Below are positions 33,948 through 45,810 of a stretch of DNA of 64,000 nucleotides, piece by piece. The position numbers and the translations under genes were made by a program. The stretch covers positions 16,711,501-16,775,500 of the forward strand of contig CM043869.1 in NCBI GenBank assembly GCA_023846275.1. The letters run 5' to 3'. This stretch comes from Vanilla planifolia. Lineage: Eukaryota; Streptophyta; Magnoliopsida; Asparagales; Orchidaceae. Numbering within the stretch: position 1 is the first letter of the stretch; each line of letters begins with the position of its first letter. The notes below the pieces were generated by a model that made no database searches, was not told the origin of the DNA, and saw nothing but the letters and a program-made list of their open reading frames with translations.

Positions 33948-35724
33948 TGTTGTAATCTAATTCATTTCTATACCTTAGAAGGACTGAATAAAAGCTACTT
34001 CTTGCTTAATGATTCCTCTTTCTTAGGATATCACTCGATGCACACTTCCTACTCTCTTTGGATGCTACACCAAGACTTGGTGTCAAAGTGATTAGGTTTG
34101 TGCATTTACACTATAGAACATGGTAAGTTGTTAAGGGCTTCTCTATCTTATCAAGTCAAATAAAAACATAATTAGATAATGATCAACTCAAATTGGGTGC
34201 TTAGGGGTAAATGTAAGCCAAAATGTTGCTCTTAGCAAGCTTTTAGGTATTGGGCATAAAGGTATATTACATGTGATCTAAGATAATTAACAAAATTTAC
34301 TAATATATATATAAAACATTTTAAAATAAGTGTTTTTATTATAATTAAGTTAGCAAATTTGAGTCATATGATAAATGAATATACTAGCATGAAGACATTC
34401 TAAGATATTATAGAGTATATAGGGGTGGTAATGATTGATAGAGAATATGTTGAATGAAAATCTTATATTTTGATATAAACTTGGCTTTGATACCAAAAGT
34501 GTTAGAGGGGTGCAAGTGTGAAACTATTGAATTGGATCTAAATTGGGTTTTAATACTAGAATTGGTGTAGAATGAGGCGATATTAGTCTCACAATTGGTG
34601 GTTATTGTTTGGCTAAAACTTTTCTTTATATGTAGCAAAAATCTAATAAAAAGTTATTTAGAAAGTAATTCCAAAAAGGAATTAGAAATTTGTTCTAACC
34701 CAAGTGGGATCAAGACTAAAAGCCAAGTATGCATGGTTTGGATTAGGTTAGTTCTATGCTTCATGTGATAACAGCTTTAGTTTAGATCAACCAGGTGAAA
34801 CTGGCAATATAGGTCGTGGGCATTATAGAACCATGGATTGTGATAATAGAGAAACACCTACAAATCTTGGGAATTATAAGCACTTTCAAGAGGAATGTCA
34901 AGTGGCAAACTAAATGCGTACAAGATTAAGCCTAGTATGGATCAAGTCTTGTATGATAATAATGAGTGAGATTTAGGAGGTGGGCTTGATAGATGCACTA
35001 AGATTGGCCTATTATGTTGATAGAGGTTGGAACACCTTGGGTTCATTGAGATCATATGGGGTAAATGTTTGTTTACGATGATAATAGTGATTGAATATGG
35101 GGAAGAAACAAGAAATGGTAGTGGGATTGGTAAATAAATTCTAATGACAACATAGATGTGGGATAAACTTTTGATAGCAATCTGAGAAGCGATAAACAAT
35201 CATCGCAACTTCTAAATGTGTAAGGATGCATCATTTGAGACCATAGTTTCTAATAATGACAAAGCCAACAAAATTATTTTTCTCTTTTTGTCAATCCATT
35301 GCAATCTATACAAAGAGTAACCATAGATTGAAGAAAAAAGAGATCAATAAACTCACCTAATAAATTGGTGCAATAATAAGAAAATATATAAAAATAAATA
35401 AAACATTTATATAGTCATATACATGACCTATTATAACCTAATAATAACTCAAAAACCTAAATATTAATAAATTAAGATAACCCTTATATGGTCCCTTATC
35501 TGCAAATTGGTCCATCTTAGACAACAAATTTAGATCTCTTGCATGTGACCTTAACTTGATGCCAGCCTTCTAATATAGCCTCTCTTAAATTAATGACACA
35601 TAATGACAAGGAGAACATAGCTTATTTAACATGTCATTTGCATACTCATTATTACTAATATTTAATGTCAATAATATTTATATTATGTGTTTGAAGGTCA
35701 TACCTAAAGAGGGTGACAACCTCC
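33948..35724. other. Unassigned stretch with a possible second LTR-element start
   Basis: Near 34021-34095 a segment resembles the interior of the adjacent TRIM (ATATCACTCGATGCACACTT against ACATCACTTAGCATCCACTC at 33596), suggesting part of another copy. At 34478-34497 the minus strand reads TTTTGGTATCAAAGCCAAG, a good primer-binding site. The sequence just outside it, TGTTAGAGGGG on the plus strand (34499), could be an LTR edge. No paired LTR was found. Minus frames at 34408-34638 and 34942-35199 have no recognisable domain. Confidence 0.35.
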
Positions 35725-37240
35725 CAAATAATAATATATGATTGATATGTTTTAAATGAAATATTAAGATTTCCATGCAACAAGAGGGATGGAAATATAA
35801 ATTTTAAAAAACATGCAAATTTAAGATATACAAAATAAATTTAAATGAAGCCTTAAAATAAAATTTTGATCAAAAACATAAAAGCTCTTAACGAGTTTGA
35901 TAACTTGTTGTGTGAGAAGTGAAACAAACAAAGTAAAGACACCAAAATATTTAGGTTATTCACAAAAAACAAGACTTGTAATCTAAACACATTTCAAAAA
36001 AGATGATAGGAAAAATATTCATACAAAAATAGAAGACCTTATAACCATTAATTAAAAGACATTACAATTCATTGACTCAAAAGTGCTTACAACACCATCC
36101 TTACAAATTTTAAGTCAAAAGAGCCTACAGATAATTCAATGGATCAAATACAAGAACCTAAAATGAAAACAATAAATGAAGTAAAGCTCAAAATAGAATC
36201 ACTTTAAACCAATCAAATTATCTAATAGGCACACTAGATCAATATGAATTTGCTTAAGAAGGATATTACATTTAGATCAATGAAGAAACTTAAATAAAAG
36301 TTGAGATATGATGAATAGAAAATGCTCCAATTTTAACCCAAATTTAGAATTGATCTCCAAGTTTAGTAATAAAAAATGTAGTTATATATAATTGAAAAAG
36401 ACTAGATTCAATGTTGGCTAAGTTTTATTTATAACCCAAGGTTAGCCAAGTGCATAAGTAAAGAGTAAATGACTAATTGAGGTTTGAATTGGAAAATTAA
36501 GAAAATATTTTGAGAATTCGAGTGGTTTTTACTATCTATCTATAAATACATCACATCATCCCATCCAACAATTAGATGGTTTGATCAAGTCAGTCCTAGT
36601 CATCCGACAGAGACCTTATTTGCAAGTCCATTTTATCAACTTATCCAATAACAATCTAATCACTTATTGGACTAGTCATCTAAATCTAATTCATTGATTC
36701 ACTAGACATCTAATAATGGGCTAATTTGTCACAAATATAATTTAAAATATTGAAACCTATATTGGATGGTCTGATCATTATTAGATGGATCATCTGATGA
36801 TTTAATAACTATTTGATAGAGAACCCATCTTTAATAAGTCAAATATCTATCTTATTAGAGTTAAGACCACATATTTCAATGCCCAATCTAATAAAACATA
36901 AATATATAAAAACTTGACTTTGAATTTAATAGAAATATTTTAATTTACAAACAAAATATTTAAGATGACTTTTAATATAATTTTCTCTCAAACTCATGAT
37001 CTCACCCATTAGTCATAATGTCTTATGTTTATTTTCATAAGTTTACATTCTGTATATAATAAAGATGATTCCACAAAGGATAGTCATTTGACCATTACAT
37101 CTTTTCTATTGCTTCACTAAATATGCTTCATATTCATGTATGCTTCTAGTTATATTTTCTTCAAACATTTTTCTAGAAAAAATGCTCTATTTTTTAACTA
37201 AATAATTATTACATCACCTCCAACATTTCAACAAGTTTAA
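35725..37240. repeat. First copy of a ~1.55-kb tandem duplication
   Basis: This aligns along its length with 37290-38770. Matching landmarks are ATATATGATTGATATG with CATGCAACAAGAGG (35732-35790), GATGAATAGAAAA, TTGGCTAAGTTTTATTTATAA, TTCATTTGCAAG-type phrases, CTATCTTATTAGAGTTAAGA and GTTTAAGAGACATGAT. Identity is moderate with many small indels, so the duplication is old. No coding sequence was recognised. Confidence 0.75.
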
Positions 37241-37289
37241 GAGACATGATCTAAATAAATTAAAGAAAAAAAGTCTAGTGTGCATTTTA

Positions 37290-38770
37290 AACACATGATA
37301 ATATATGATAGATATGTTTGGAATGAAGCCCATGATGTCCATGCAAAAGAGGGGCAAACTATAAGAATAACAAAATATTTCTGTGGTTTGATCCTAAACA
37401 TTTGACCTATGTCTAGCTCCAACATTGAAAGACTAGGCATTCTTAACACCTTTGACAAAGACAAGTATACAAAACTCTCACACCAAGCTAAGAGACCTTA
37501 CAAGTGTTGGGCAAAAACGACAAAAAATTTACCAACTCAAAAGATCTTACAACACTGAGCTATGAGACTTTACAAATTTCTACTCAAAAAGCTTACAAAT
37601 ATTCATAAAGCATAAAATATAAGAATCTAAAAAGAAACTAATAAATTAAGTAATGTAAAATATTATAAATATTATAAACAATCAAATAATTTTTGAGGAA
37701 TGCTAAATCTATATGAATTTTCTTAACAAGGGTATTAGTGCTTAGCTTAAGGAAGAATCTTCCTTAAAAAATGAGACATGATGAATAGAAAACACTTCCA
37801 CCTTCACCCTAACTTTAAAAATAATCTAACATGTTAAAGAATTGAAATTATAAAGAAAGTTAAGTGTTAAATCCTAATTTAACATTGGTTAAGTTCTATT
37901 TATAAACTCAAGTCAATAAAGAGTATAAGCAATGCCTACATTACCATTTGAGGCTTCAATTAGAAAATTAAATAAAGATTTAGAGAATTCAAGTAACCGT
38001 TATTTATTTTTTGTAAATATATCAAATAATCTAATCTAACTATGAGATAATCTAATTAAGTCAATTATTTTGATCCCAAAATATCAAAAGTTCTATCAAA
38101 TGTTAAATGGGCATATGATAAAGACTTCATTTGCAAGTTTATTTTTCAACTTAGCCAATAGATGGTTCGATCACTTATTATAAACTAGCCATTAGACACT
38201 AATCGATTTGTCTGATGGACATCTAATGGAGAGTGAATTTTTTGTTCAACTCAATTTAAAATACTGAAAACTCCATCAAATAGTACAATCACCATTAGAT
38301 TGATTGTTGGACAGTCTAATAATCATTTTGATAGAGATCCCTTATTTAAGGATTCAAATCTCTATCTTATTATACTTAATACTAGATGGTTTGATTCCTT
38401 TCCTAACAAAACATAAAGAAATAAAAACATAAGTTTCATTATTGTAGAAATCTTTCGATGTAATTAGAATATTTAAGAACTTTAATGTGATTTTTACACA
38501 CTAATATTGTCATAAGTTTTCATGAATATTGTCATAGTTTTTCATACTTTACCAAGAAAAGATGATTCCATAAATCACACTTGGTCAACTATCACATCAT
38601 CCCAATATGATTTCCCAAATATGCTCAATCTTCATATCATGTGCTAGTTGCATCATCTCTAAATATTTTTTCAATGAAGTCTTCAAGTCACAAACCAATG
38701 CTCTAATTTATTTTATCCAAGATAACCTTTGTGTCACTACTAAACATTTTAATAGGTAAGTTTAAGAGAT
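37290..38770. repeat. Second copy of the ~1.55-kb tandem duplication
   Basis: It matches the preceding copy in the same orientation, ending with GTTTAAGAGATATGATTGAA near 38760. Both copies contain phrases such as AAACCTTACAAGTGTTGG-like and CTTACAAAT-like words reminiscent of plant LTRs. The unit could be an LTR or an LTR plus leader, but no polymerase lies between the copies. Confidence 0.75.
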
Positions 38771-39468
38771 ATGATTGAACAGTACTTAAAAGAAAAATAG
38801 TAGATCATAAACGAATAGTTATGTTGTCATTAAGTAAGTTGAATATTAATGAAGGTAAGGTATTTCTTGGTCAAGGAGAAACAAGGTCTATTAAATAAAA
38901 GCTTAAATACACATAAATATTACTTTTTTGCTAACATGGCATTTCCATTTTTATGTTATTAGTATAATTACTTGATTATGATGTGAGTAGGTTGAGTAAT
39001 TTTTTTATGAATTAATCACATGCTTTACAATGCTTTATGTTAAATTATAGTGTGTTAATATCATAATTGTTAAAATTAGTTTGCAAGTGTAATTTGGATA
39101 TGCATTTGAATATTATCCATGACTCAACACAAGAAAAATAAGGATTATAAGTGATGCAAAAAAACAATTAGTGCAGTGCAACCACATATTGGACTTGCAT
39201 AATTTATATTAAACTGTTATGTGCCATGTTATATTTTTTTTGTTTCGAACATATTTATAATGTTATTAAGATTTGCATAAAGTATCTATTATATATTTGT
39301 ATGTATACGATGTATCATAAGTTGAGGTAGACAACTTCTATTAATTTATTGATCCAATGTTTAGAGATTAACTAAATTCTTTGGATATTAATTGAAGGAA
39401 GTTTGATGCTACCTAAAGTTATAAGAAATCTTGAATGTATTTGCAGTCATGAGAGTTCAATTCTGGAT
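38771..39468. other. Unassigned AT-rich spacer
   Basis: No ORF or repeat recognised between the 1.55-kb duplication and the plus-strand TRIM. Confidence 0.35.
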
Positions 39469-39708
39469 GTTCTAATAAATTGCAACCTTTAATACCCTAT
39501 CATACTTTGGTGGAACATAATAATTATTTGTATGCCTCAAGTGTATTTAATGGTAATTTAGGCTTAGATCTTATAAGAACTCTATAGTTAAGTATGCAAG
39601 AGATGGAGTAGTTTTAGAATAGGTGAATAAGTAGAAGAATTCTCATGGAGAAGGATAAGCCCTAATTGGATTAGAATAATATCTTATTAAGAAGGCTAGT
39701 ATATTACA
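39469..39708 (+). repeat. 5' LTR of the plus-strand Cassandra-like TRIM
   Basis: It ends in GGCTAGTATATTACA at 39708, followed by the primer-binding site. The start is set from the length of the second LTR and a TGTTCTAATAAATTG at 39469, so it is approximate. Confidence 0.7.
39561..39650 (+). other. 5S rRNA-derived block in the LTR
   Basis: It shares the order and spacing of the 5S internal control region: ATAAGAACTC, TTAAGTATGC, AGAGATGGAGTAGTTTTAGA, GGTGAATAAG and AATTCTCATGG. Many changes mean it is not a working 5S gene. Confidence 0.8.
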
Positions 39709-39711
39709 ATA

Positions 39712-39727
39712 TGGCATCAGAGCTGAC
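39712..39727 (+). other. Primer-binding site of the Cassandra-like TRIM
   Basis: TGGCATCAGAGCTGAC differs by one base (C for T) from the TGGTATCAGAGC typical of initiator methionine tRNA primer sites. Confidence 0.8.
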
Positions 39728-39890
39728 TTTTTATAGTTTGATGTGGTTTGAAGATGAACCAAGCAGAAGATGTTAGGTGTGTAAAACATGATTGACTACC
39801 TTAGTAGAAAAGAAGGACCATGACGAACATCCAAAGTATAGGGGTTGTGTTGTTTGATAAGTATGGAAGGACCATGGAGAACATTTGAGG

Positions 39891-40142
39891 TGTAGAGACG
39901 AGGAGTCAAAAGTTCCATGTTAGCTTATATAAGAGAAGGTCTTGAATGATAATCATAAGCTTTCAAATAATGAGACATTTTTTTAGACAACCCAAGTTTG
40001 GATCTCATGAGAACTCCATGGTTAAACGTATTAGATTTAGATTAGTTTTGAAATAGATAATAAAGCAAAAGGTATCCCTTAAAGAAGTACAATACTTATT
40101 AAGATCAAGAAAATACCTCACTAAGAAGGTTGAGATGTGACA
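39891..40142 (+). repeat. 3' LTR of the plus-strand Cassandra-like TRIM
   Basis: It starts at TGTAGAGACGAGG, has TATATAAG at about 39927, the 5S-derived block at 39996-40085, and ends GGTTGAGATGTGACA at 40142. The TATA box and the end match the other copies at 33701 and 56516. Confidence 0.75.
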
Positions 40143-41860
40143 ATATGTTAGTGTTTTATGCATATAAATGTGTCAAGTGAGCTAAGAATCTAAGAATTGA
40201 GTCATGATTTGTTTTGAAGTTTGGTCTACATCAATTGCTTGGCAATCATAAGATTACATAATGTGATTAGCTTGGCCAAGTAGTGTCTGTAGCAAGTTTT
40301 GGTACTTTTATATGTTTTTTTCTCTAGATATGTACTATGAAATGATGGAAATTATAACCTTTACCATTATTAATGGAGTTATTACTTTTTCATGCTATTT
40401 TCAAGTAATGTTCATGAGTTTTATGTGATTTGTGTGACACTAAACTAGAATTTACAAAAGCTAAAGTGTGTAACTCCATTGCTGGAATGTTTGATGTATT
40501 TCATCAAATCTCCCTTTGATTTGTTGTTGAGGATCTTGCAAAGGATGAGAAGCAACTTATTTTAATGTTTTAACGTAATAATATTCTATTTTGTATTTGT
40601 ACTCAAGTGATTCTCCATTAAATGGAATCTCTTTTCAATTTTAGAAAGCAATAAATTTTTCTCTTTTGTTATTATAACTTTGAGCATCAAATGTTGTCGA
40701 AAGTGATCAAAATTTGGATTATAGCTAAATTTGAAGTTCTTTACAATTTATGATTCTAGTTTAGATTTTGATTTGTTTTCTTACAATGCTTGGTTCTAAT
40801 CAAATATTTTCAAATTCTAAGCAAGTAGATTTGTATCTATTATGGGTTAGTTTTGAAATTTCAAGTGAATCTTCTTTAATTATAGGAAAACAATTTTGGC
40901 ACTCTATTTTTCAAAAATGCTCTTATTTTGGAATTTAAAAACTCGTACAAGTCTTGATAAAGTTTCTAGAATTTTTAGCATGAACAAATTCTCTTTCTTG
41001 ACTGCTTTCATTTTCATTATGATTGTTAAGGTGATGCTCACAACCATACTTACCTACCCTCACATGTGTGGATCATATTGCATTACAGCTTCAACTTGCT
41101 TTGAGGTTTCTATACTACAAATGGTATTTTCTTGTGCTACAACCACGATATGACAACAACTATTTTTCTTAGTTCATTATTTAAATTTTGAATAAATATT
41201 TGAAATTTAGATGTGCTCAAAATTTAAATGTAAAGCTAGTTTGAATTTTAAATTTGATTTTTGATAAACCATTGGATTTTACCTTATGAATATTTTGTGA
41301 AAACGTTTTAAATATTAAGTGCTAAAGAAATGCGTGAGATCCCTTATGGGTAAGATCAATTAATGACTAGGATAAAGATTTAATGAAATGGGAAAAATAT
41401 AAGTAAGAATAAGATGGGATAAGAAAGGGCTATCCTAACTAACCAAACAAAGTTTAAGGATGGGTTGGTTAGCTATATAAGGTTATGATTCTCTAGGATT
41501 AGACATTTTCTTGAACTTTTAGCCATGACTAATCTAAGGAGTTTCGATCAAGGAGGCCAAGACAAGCAAGCCATGAGCTAGAAGAAGAAAACATTTTACA
41601 AGTTTGGTTTGTCCAATTGGTGTAGACCAATGCTCAATTAAGGAGGTTAGAACCATATTCCTTAAAAGTAATTTAGATACATGTTAGGAGTTTAAAATTG
41701 AGTGTTTTGATAAGCATGCATGCTATAGCTCTTAGGTTATTAAAGAATACGAGATATATGAAACACTTGCAAATATTGCTTATCATAGCTCTGAATTAAG
41801 GAAGAAATTAAGATATACGAAGCTCTAGGCATGACTTTTCCATGACTACTTATGGAGACA
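40143..41860. other. Unassigned stretch with possible LTR fragment
   Basis: Around 41472 a CTATATAAGG box follows GGGTTGGTTAG, and repeated AAGAAGAAAAC-type leader sequence follows, as in many LTRs. No partner was found. The frame at 40896-41153 (85 codons) has no recognisable domain. Confidence 0.3.
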
Positions 41861-41861
41861 A

Positions 41862-43640
41862 TTTGAAAAAATTTGCAACATGCAACCCAATAAGACTAAA
41901 GTGGTTCTTAGGAGAATAGTGAGAAGAATGTGATTCAACCTCATAGATCAAAATCATGAATGAACTAGCTAAAAAATAATACCATTATTTATACATATAC
42001 ATAAGACATAGCTATCTTCAGTTCACATGATATGTCATATTATCGTCATAAAATTGATTATTATGTGCACCTCTACAATTTTTCTTTCATGTTTTTATGA
42101 GATTCAACTCGGAGATTTAGTTGTTGATTGAGAAAATTTTATTAAATATTTTTTAAGAAGTGTTTTAATACCCATCAAAATGATAATTTACAGATGAAGA
42201 TTTATAAAAAAAATAAGGCTTCCTATATGGTTTAACTTAATTTAATATAGGTTGGTATGAAACAAATTATGCTTTAATGGATAAGGTCATAATACTATGA
42301 GAGCTCTCATCATTTTTGTAGGATGGGTTCTGTGATGTTTAAGATAGTCATGAATCCTTGTCATCATTAAATGTCTTTTTTGGATTTATTCAAGAGTTAT
42401 TTATTGAACATTGGTTATGAACTACAACACTTTATGACTTAATGAAAACAATTATTGTCTAAAAAAATACTCTTTTTGAAATATATAAATAATTATTATT
42501 GAGGGCTATAATAACCCTTCATAAAGATATTTTTACTAAAGATTAGCTAACAAAATAGAAACTAATCATTTAGAAAGGGGCACACCCTACTCCCATAAAA
42601 ATAATTACAATATAAGGCAAGTTTTGTAATTCAATCTACAATAGCATTAGCATTCCTATAAATATAAGTAGTCTTGAAAGAAGAAAAAACTTGTAAAGAT
42701 GCAACCTTTTGTTGAAAGTTTGAATCATCAGCATAGTGTCTAGTAGCCCTTGAGAGATCCTTGATAACCAAGTATGAGTCAGACTCAATCCAAATTTCTA
42801 AAGTGCAAGGAAACCACAAACTGGCTAGCTTAATGGCCTCGACTATAATAAGCTTTTCCATGGCTAATAATGCTGAAGAGAAGATGGTTCTTACTGTAAT
42901 GAGCAAAAGTTTGCCACAATTATACTAAATGATAATATTGATACTAGCTCAATCATCACCAAGCATTACAAAATCACAATTCATCTTGATCCAACTAAAG
43001 TGAAGGAGACAACTTGAAAGTAGTTACAACACGTAGCCCAATAAGACTAAAGTGGACCTAGTGGTCCTTAAGAGAATAATGAGAACAATGTGATTCTGTC
43101 TCATATGTCAAAATCATGAATGAACTAGCTAATAAATTAATACCATTATTTATACATATGCATAACACATAGCTATCTTCTATTCACATGATATGTCACA
43201 TTATAGTAATATAATTGAATATTAAGTAAACCTTTATGTCATGGCTTTCATGTCGTTATGAGATTCAACTTTGAGATTTCATAGTTGGTGGAGAAAATGT
43301 TATTAAATATTTTTTAGAAAGCGTTTTAGTACACATCAAAATGATATTTTATAGATAAAGGTTTATAAAAATATAATGCCTCATATTTGATTTAACTTAA
43401 TTTGATACGAGTTGGGTTGAAGTTTATTATGCTTTAATGATTTAGGTCATAATAATATGAGAGTACCTATCGTTGATGTAAGATGAGTTTTGTAATGTCT
43501 AAGATAGTCGATGAATCCCTATCATCATTAAATTTTTTTTATTGAATATATTCAAGAGCTATTTATTGACACATTGGTTATGAACTATAGCACTTCATGA
43601 CATAATGAAACCAATTTTCATTTAAAAAAATACTTTTTTG
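41862..43640 (-). repeat. Second array of the ~1.15-kb LINE-tail tandem unit (units C partial, D full, E partial)
   Basis: The unit opening (AGGATGGG…GTGATG) occurs at 42319 and, diverged, at 43481. Inner blocks such as AATAAGACTAAAGTGG and ATACCATTATTTATACATAT occur at 41890-42000 and again at 43040-43160. The array thus holds the right part of one unit, one complete unit of about 1160 bp, and the first 160 bp of a third. It is the same family and orientation as the array at 1-1620. Confidence 0.8.
42540..42990 (-). pseudogene. LINE RNase H domain (repeat unit D), best-preserved copy
   Basis: The minus strand gives a nearly complete plant LINE RNase H. Near 42980 is KMNCD, with the first catalytic aspartate. 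Then comes NCGKLLLITVRTIF, followed by the open frame 42631-42906: AMEKLIIVEAIKLASLW with the helix glutamate, EIWIESDSYLVIKDL with the second aspartate, YADDSNFQQKVASLQVF, and TYIYRNANAIVD with the final aspartate. A few stops occur outside the open 91 codons. No zinc-finger or polymerase lies upstream before the next repeat unit begins. The domain has therefore been cut from its LINE and spread only as part of the tandem unit. Confidence 0.8.
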
Positions 43641-45289
43641 AAACTAGACTTAAAACTATTCTTTACATCCTAATGATCGTATAATAGGATATGCCGTATC
43701 ATATTTGAATGATTTACATTCTAGCTTAAAGTTATAATTAAAGCTTGAGGTTTTCATGACATTGTATAAGTGCAATGACTTCATTATATAGATGCAACCA
43801 TCAACTAAATAAAGGATTAGCATAGATTGGATCATACAAGATAATTGTCTTGTATGGTTGATATCTATTCTCTGAGAGTTAAGTTTTGATCAATATCGTA
43901 TGATTATAAAGCTTCCATCATACGAGCATGTAACTAATTTTCTCCTAAAGTCTATCACATGTAAGCTAAGTTGCGATCAAACATGTATGATTATTATATT
44001 ATACCAGTACATCTTTGATCATTACTTTAGCCTAACCATACACAAAGAGTCCTTATATGATTTTCTAAGTTTTGTTATAGGATTTTCTTACTTGTTATAT
44101 AGTATAATACAAAGTAAAGTAATATATTTCAATACTAAACAAAATAACCTAAATGTCTCTAGATAAATTTATGCTTATTGTATTGTGTGAATATAATATT
44201 TGCATTGAATGAATATGATAATAATTTAATTAATTTAAATGTTCAAGTTCTACATCATCACATGATGACGACTAGGTATCGCATCCATATTAGTTACTTT
44301 CACACATAACGTAAGCTAACTTTGGTATAAAATTTTCATAACACCATGATAACTATTTGCATTAGTACATTAACTAATATAATTTATATCCTTTATTAAA
44401 ATGTGAGAATGGTCCATGCATTAGTCTTATTATTTTTATTGATAAATACAAAATACTTGGAATAAAAATAGTCATAATAACATCATACAACTATAATAAT
44501 TCTACTATTTGAATACGATCATCAATTAAAATCTTAGTAAGTTAATGATTGCATGATTATACAAATTTTTATTCTCATATAATCACATCATATAACATTT
44601 TCCTAAGAGCTTAGTTCTAGATGAAATAAATATCGTATGATGATTATGTATTATTAAACACGTATGATTTAGTTAAACTATAAATATGTGAACTGCACTA
44701 CACTAATATGATTTATGTGATAATTTGATATAATATATATAAGAACTTAAGTACTAAACTATGTTTTGTTATTTTATAGTATGAGGTCTTTTATCAAATG
44801 TGTAAGATAAGTTGTTCTAAGATGAGTAGTGGTAGTCACATCATTAGATCATTAGGATGATCTTAGTTTTATTCTCATCATCTTGATACAATATAGCCAA
44901 TATTCTAATTTAAATGAAATCTTGAGAACATAATAATTATTTTAATTATTTTTAGAAAGCATAATTATCAGCCTTTGGAAGGTCCATAACTAGTTTTATG
45001 ATTAACATTAGTATAAATAGAGAATATTTTCAAAGAGAAGAGTATAATTTTTCATGTTTGCAAAATCTAAAGTTGGGGAAAGAGCAAAAGCATGAGCTCT
45101 CTTTACTTTTGACTAAAACATCGATTAATATTTGCAACATATCTTTTGCTTTACTACATTTCTTCTCATTTAGTTCTTGTTGGTAATATCATTTTCAATA
45201 TTACATCAAACTTTAATTTCTATTTGGTAATATCTTTTACATCTCATTTGTAGTGTGCCATATAAGCCTGCACAAATATGTGGTATTTT
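43641..45289. other. Unassigned AT-rich stretch
   Basis: Contains an inverted repeat at 43837-43860 (CATACAAGA…TCTTGTATG, 6-base loop) and scattered ATCGTATGAT-type words. The frame at 43900-44166 (88 codons) has no recognisable domain. Confidence 0.35.
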
Positions 45290-45810
45290 GTTAGTGAGTT
45301 GTATTATATGAAGATAGTTGTAATTCTTGTAAAGCAACTTTTCTTATTGGTTGTATCACTTAAACCCTAGCTACAACAAAAAGAAAGTGGATTTATGAGA
45401 GGTTGGTAAAATATTAGTGGTTTGTAGTGAAAGCCTCACCACTTAACTAAAGGTAAATATAAATTCATGTTTGGATTACATCACCTAAAAACTATACAAG
45501 CATTTTAAAAATTATTTATATCAGTCATTAAGAGAAATTAAGATAACCAAAAGATCCTTGTCTAGGATCACTTTAGTTGTTTGTAATAATACTCTTACAA
45601 AAAATTGTATGACTTGTTATAATATTACTTGAATTATTAAATTTGGTTTGGATAAAGCAATATACTTTTATTGTTATCTATTATTTGATTTGCTAGAATT
45701 GAACTTGAAAAGTAATCGAGTCTCGAATTGATTCAATAATTTGCATAATACATCACCCCACCCTCTTGAGAACTACAACAAGTCTATTTTTTCAACAACC
45801 TCATGCAAGA
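45290..45810 (+). other. Possible LTR and leader of a copia-type element
   Basis: It includes GTTGTAATTCTTGTAAAGC, AGTGAAAGCCTCACC, and near 45750 CATCACCCCACCCTCTTGAG followed by ACTACAACAAGTCTATTTT. These phrases resemble the 3' half and leader of common plant copia LTRs. No primer-binding site or coding region confirms it. Confidence 0.25.

Larger units (their letters stand above)
39469..40142 (+). mobile_element. Cassandra-like TRIM with 5S rRNA sequence in both LTRs, plus strand
   Basis: Two direct LTRs (about 39469-39708 and 39891-40142) flank a ~180-bp interior. In the first LTR, 39561-39650 follows the plant 5S rRNA gene: GATCTTATAAGAACTC, AGTTAAGTATGC, GGAGTAGTTTTAGAATAGGT. In the second, 39996-40085 reads GGATCTCATGAGAACTCC, GGTTAAACG and TTAGTTTTGAAATAG. 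A primer-binding site, TGGCATCAGAGCTGAC, lies four bases after the first LTR (39712-39727). The interior has no coding capacity but contains a ~35-bp internal repeat (39808 and 39864, AGGACCATG, GAACATCC or GAACATTTG). The structure fits Cassandra, which borrows replication enzymes from other retroelements. Confidence 0.9.

Noticed and set aside
39561..40085. Possibility of genuine 5S rRNA genes
   Set aside because: The 5S-like blocks carry many changes, are followed by LTR ends and a primer-binding site, and occur in pairs flanking a short interior, so they belong to Cassandra-like TRIMs.
43837..43860. Perfect short inverted repeat as a terminator or hairpin RNA
   Set aside because: Nine-base arms in AT-rich DNA are expected by chance and no transcript is indicated.
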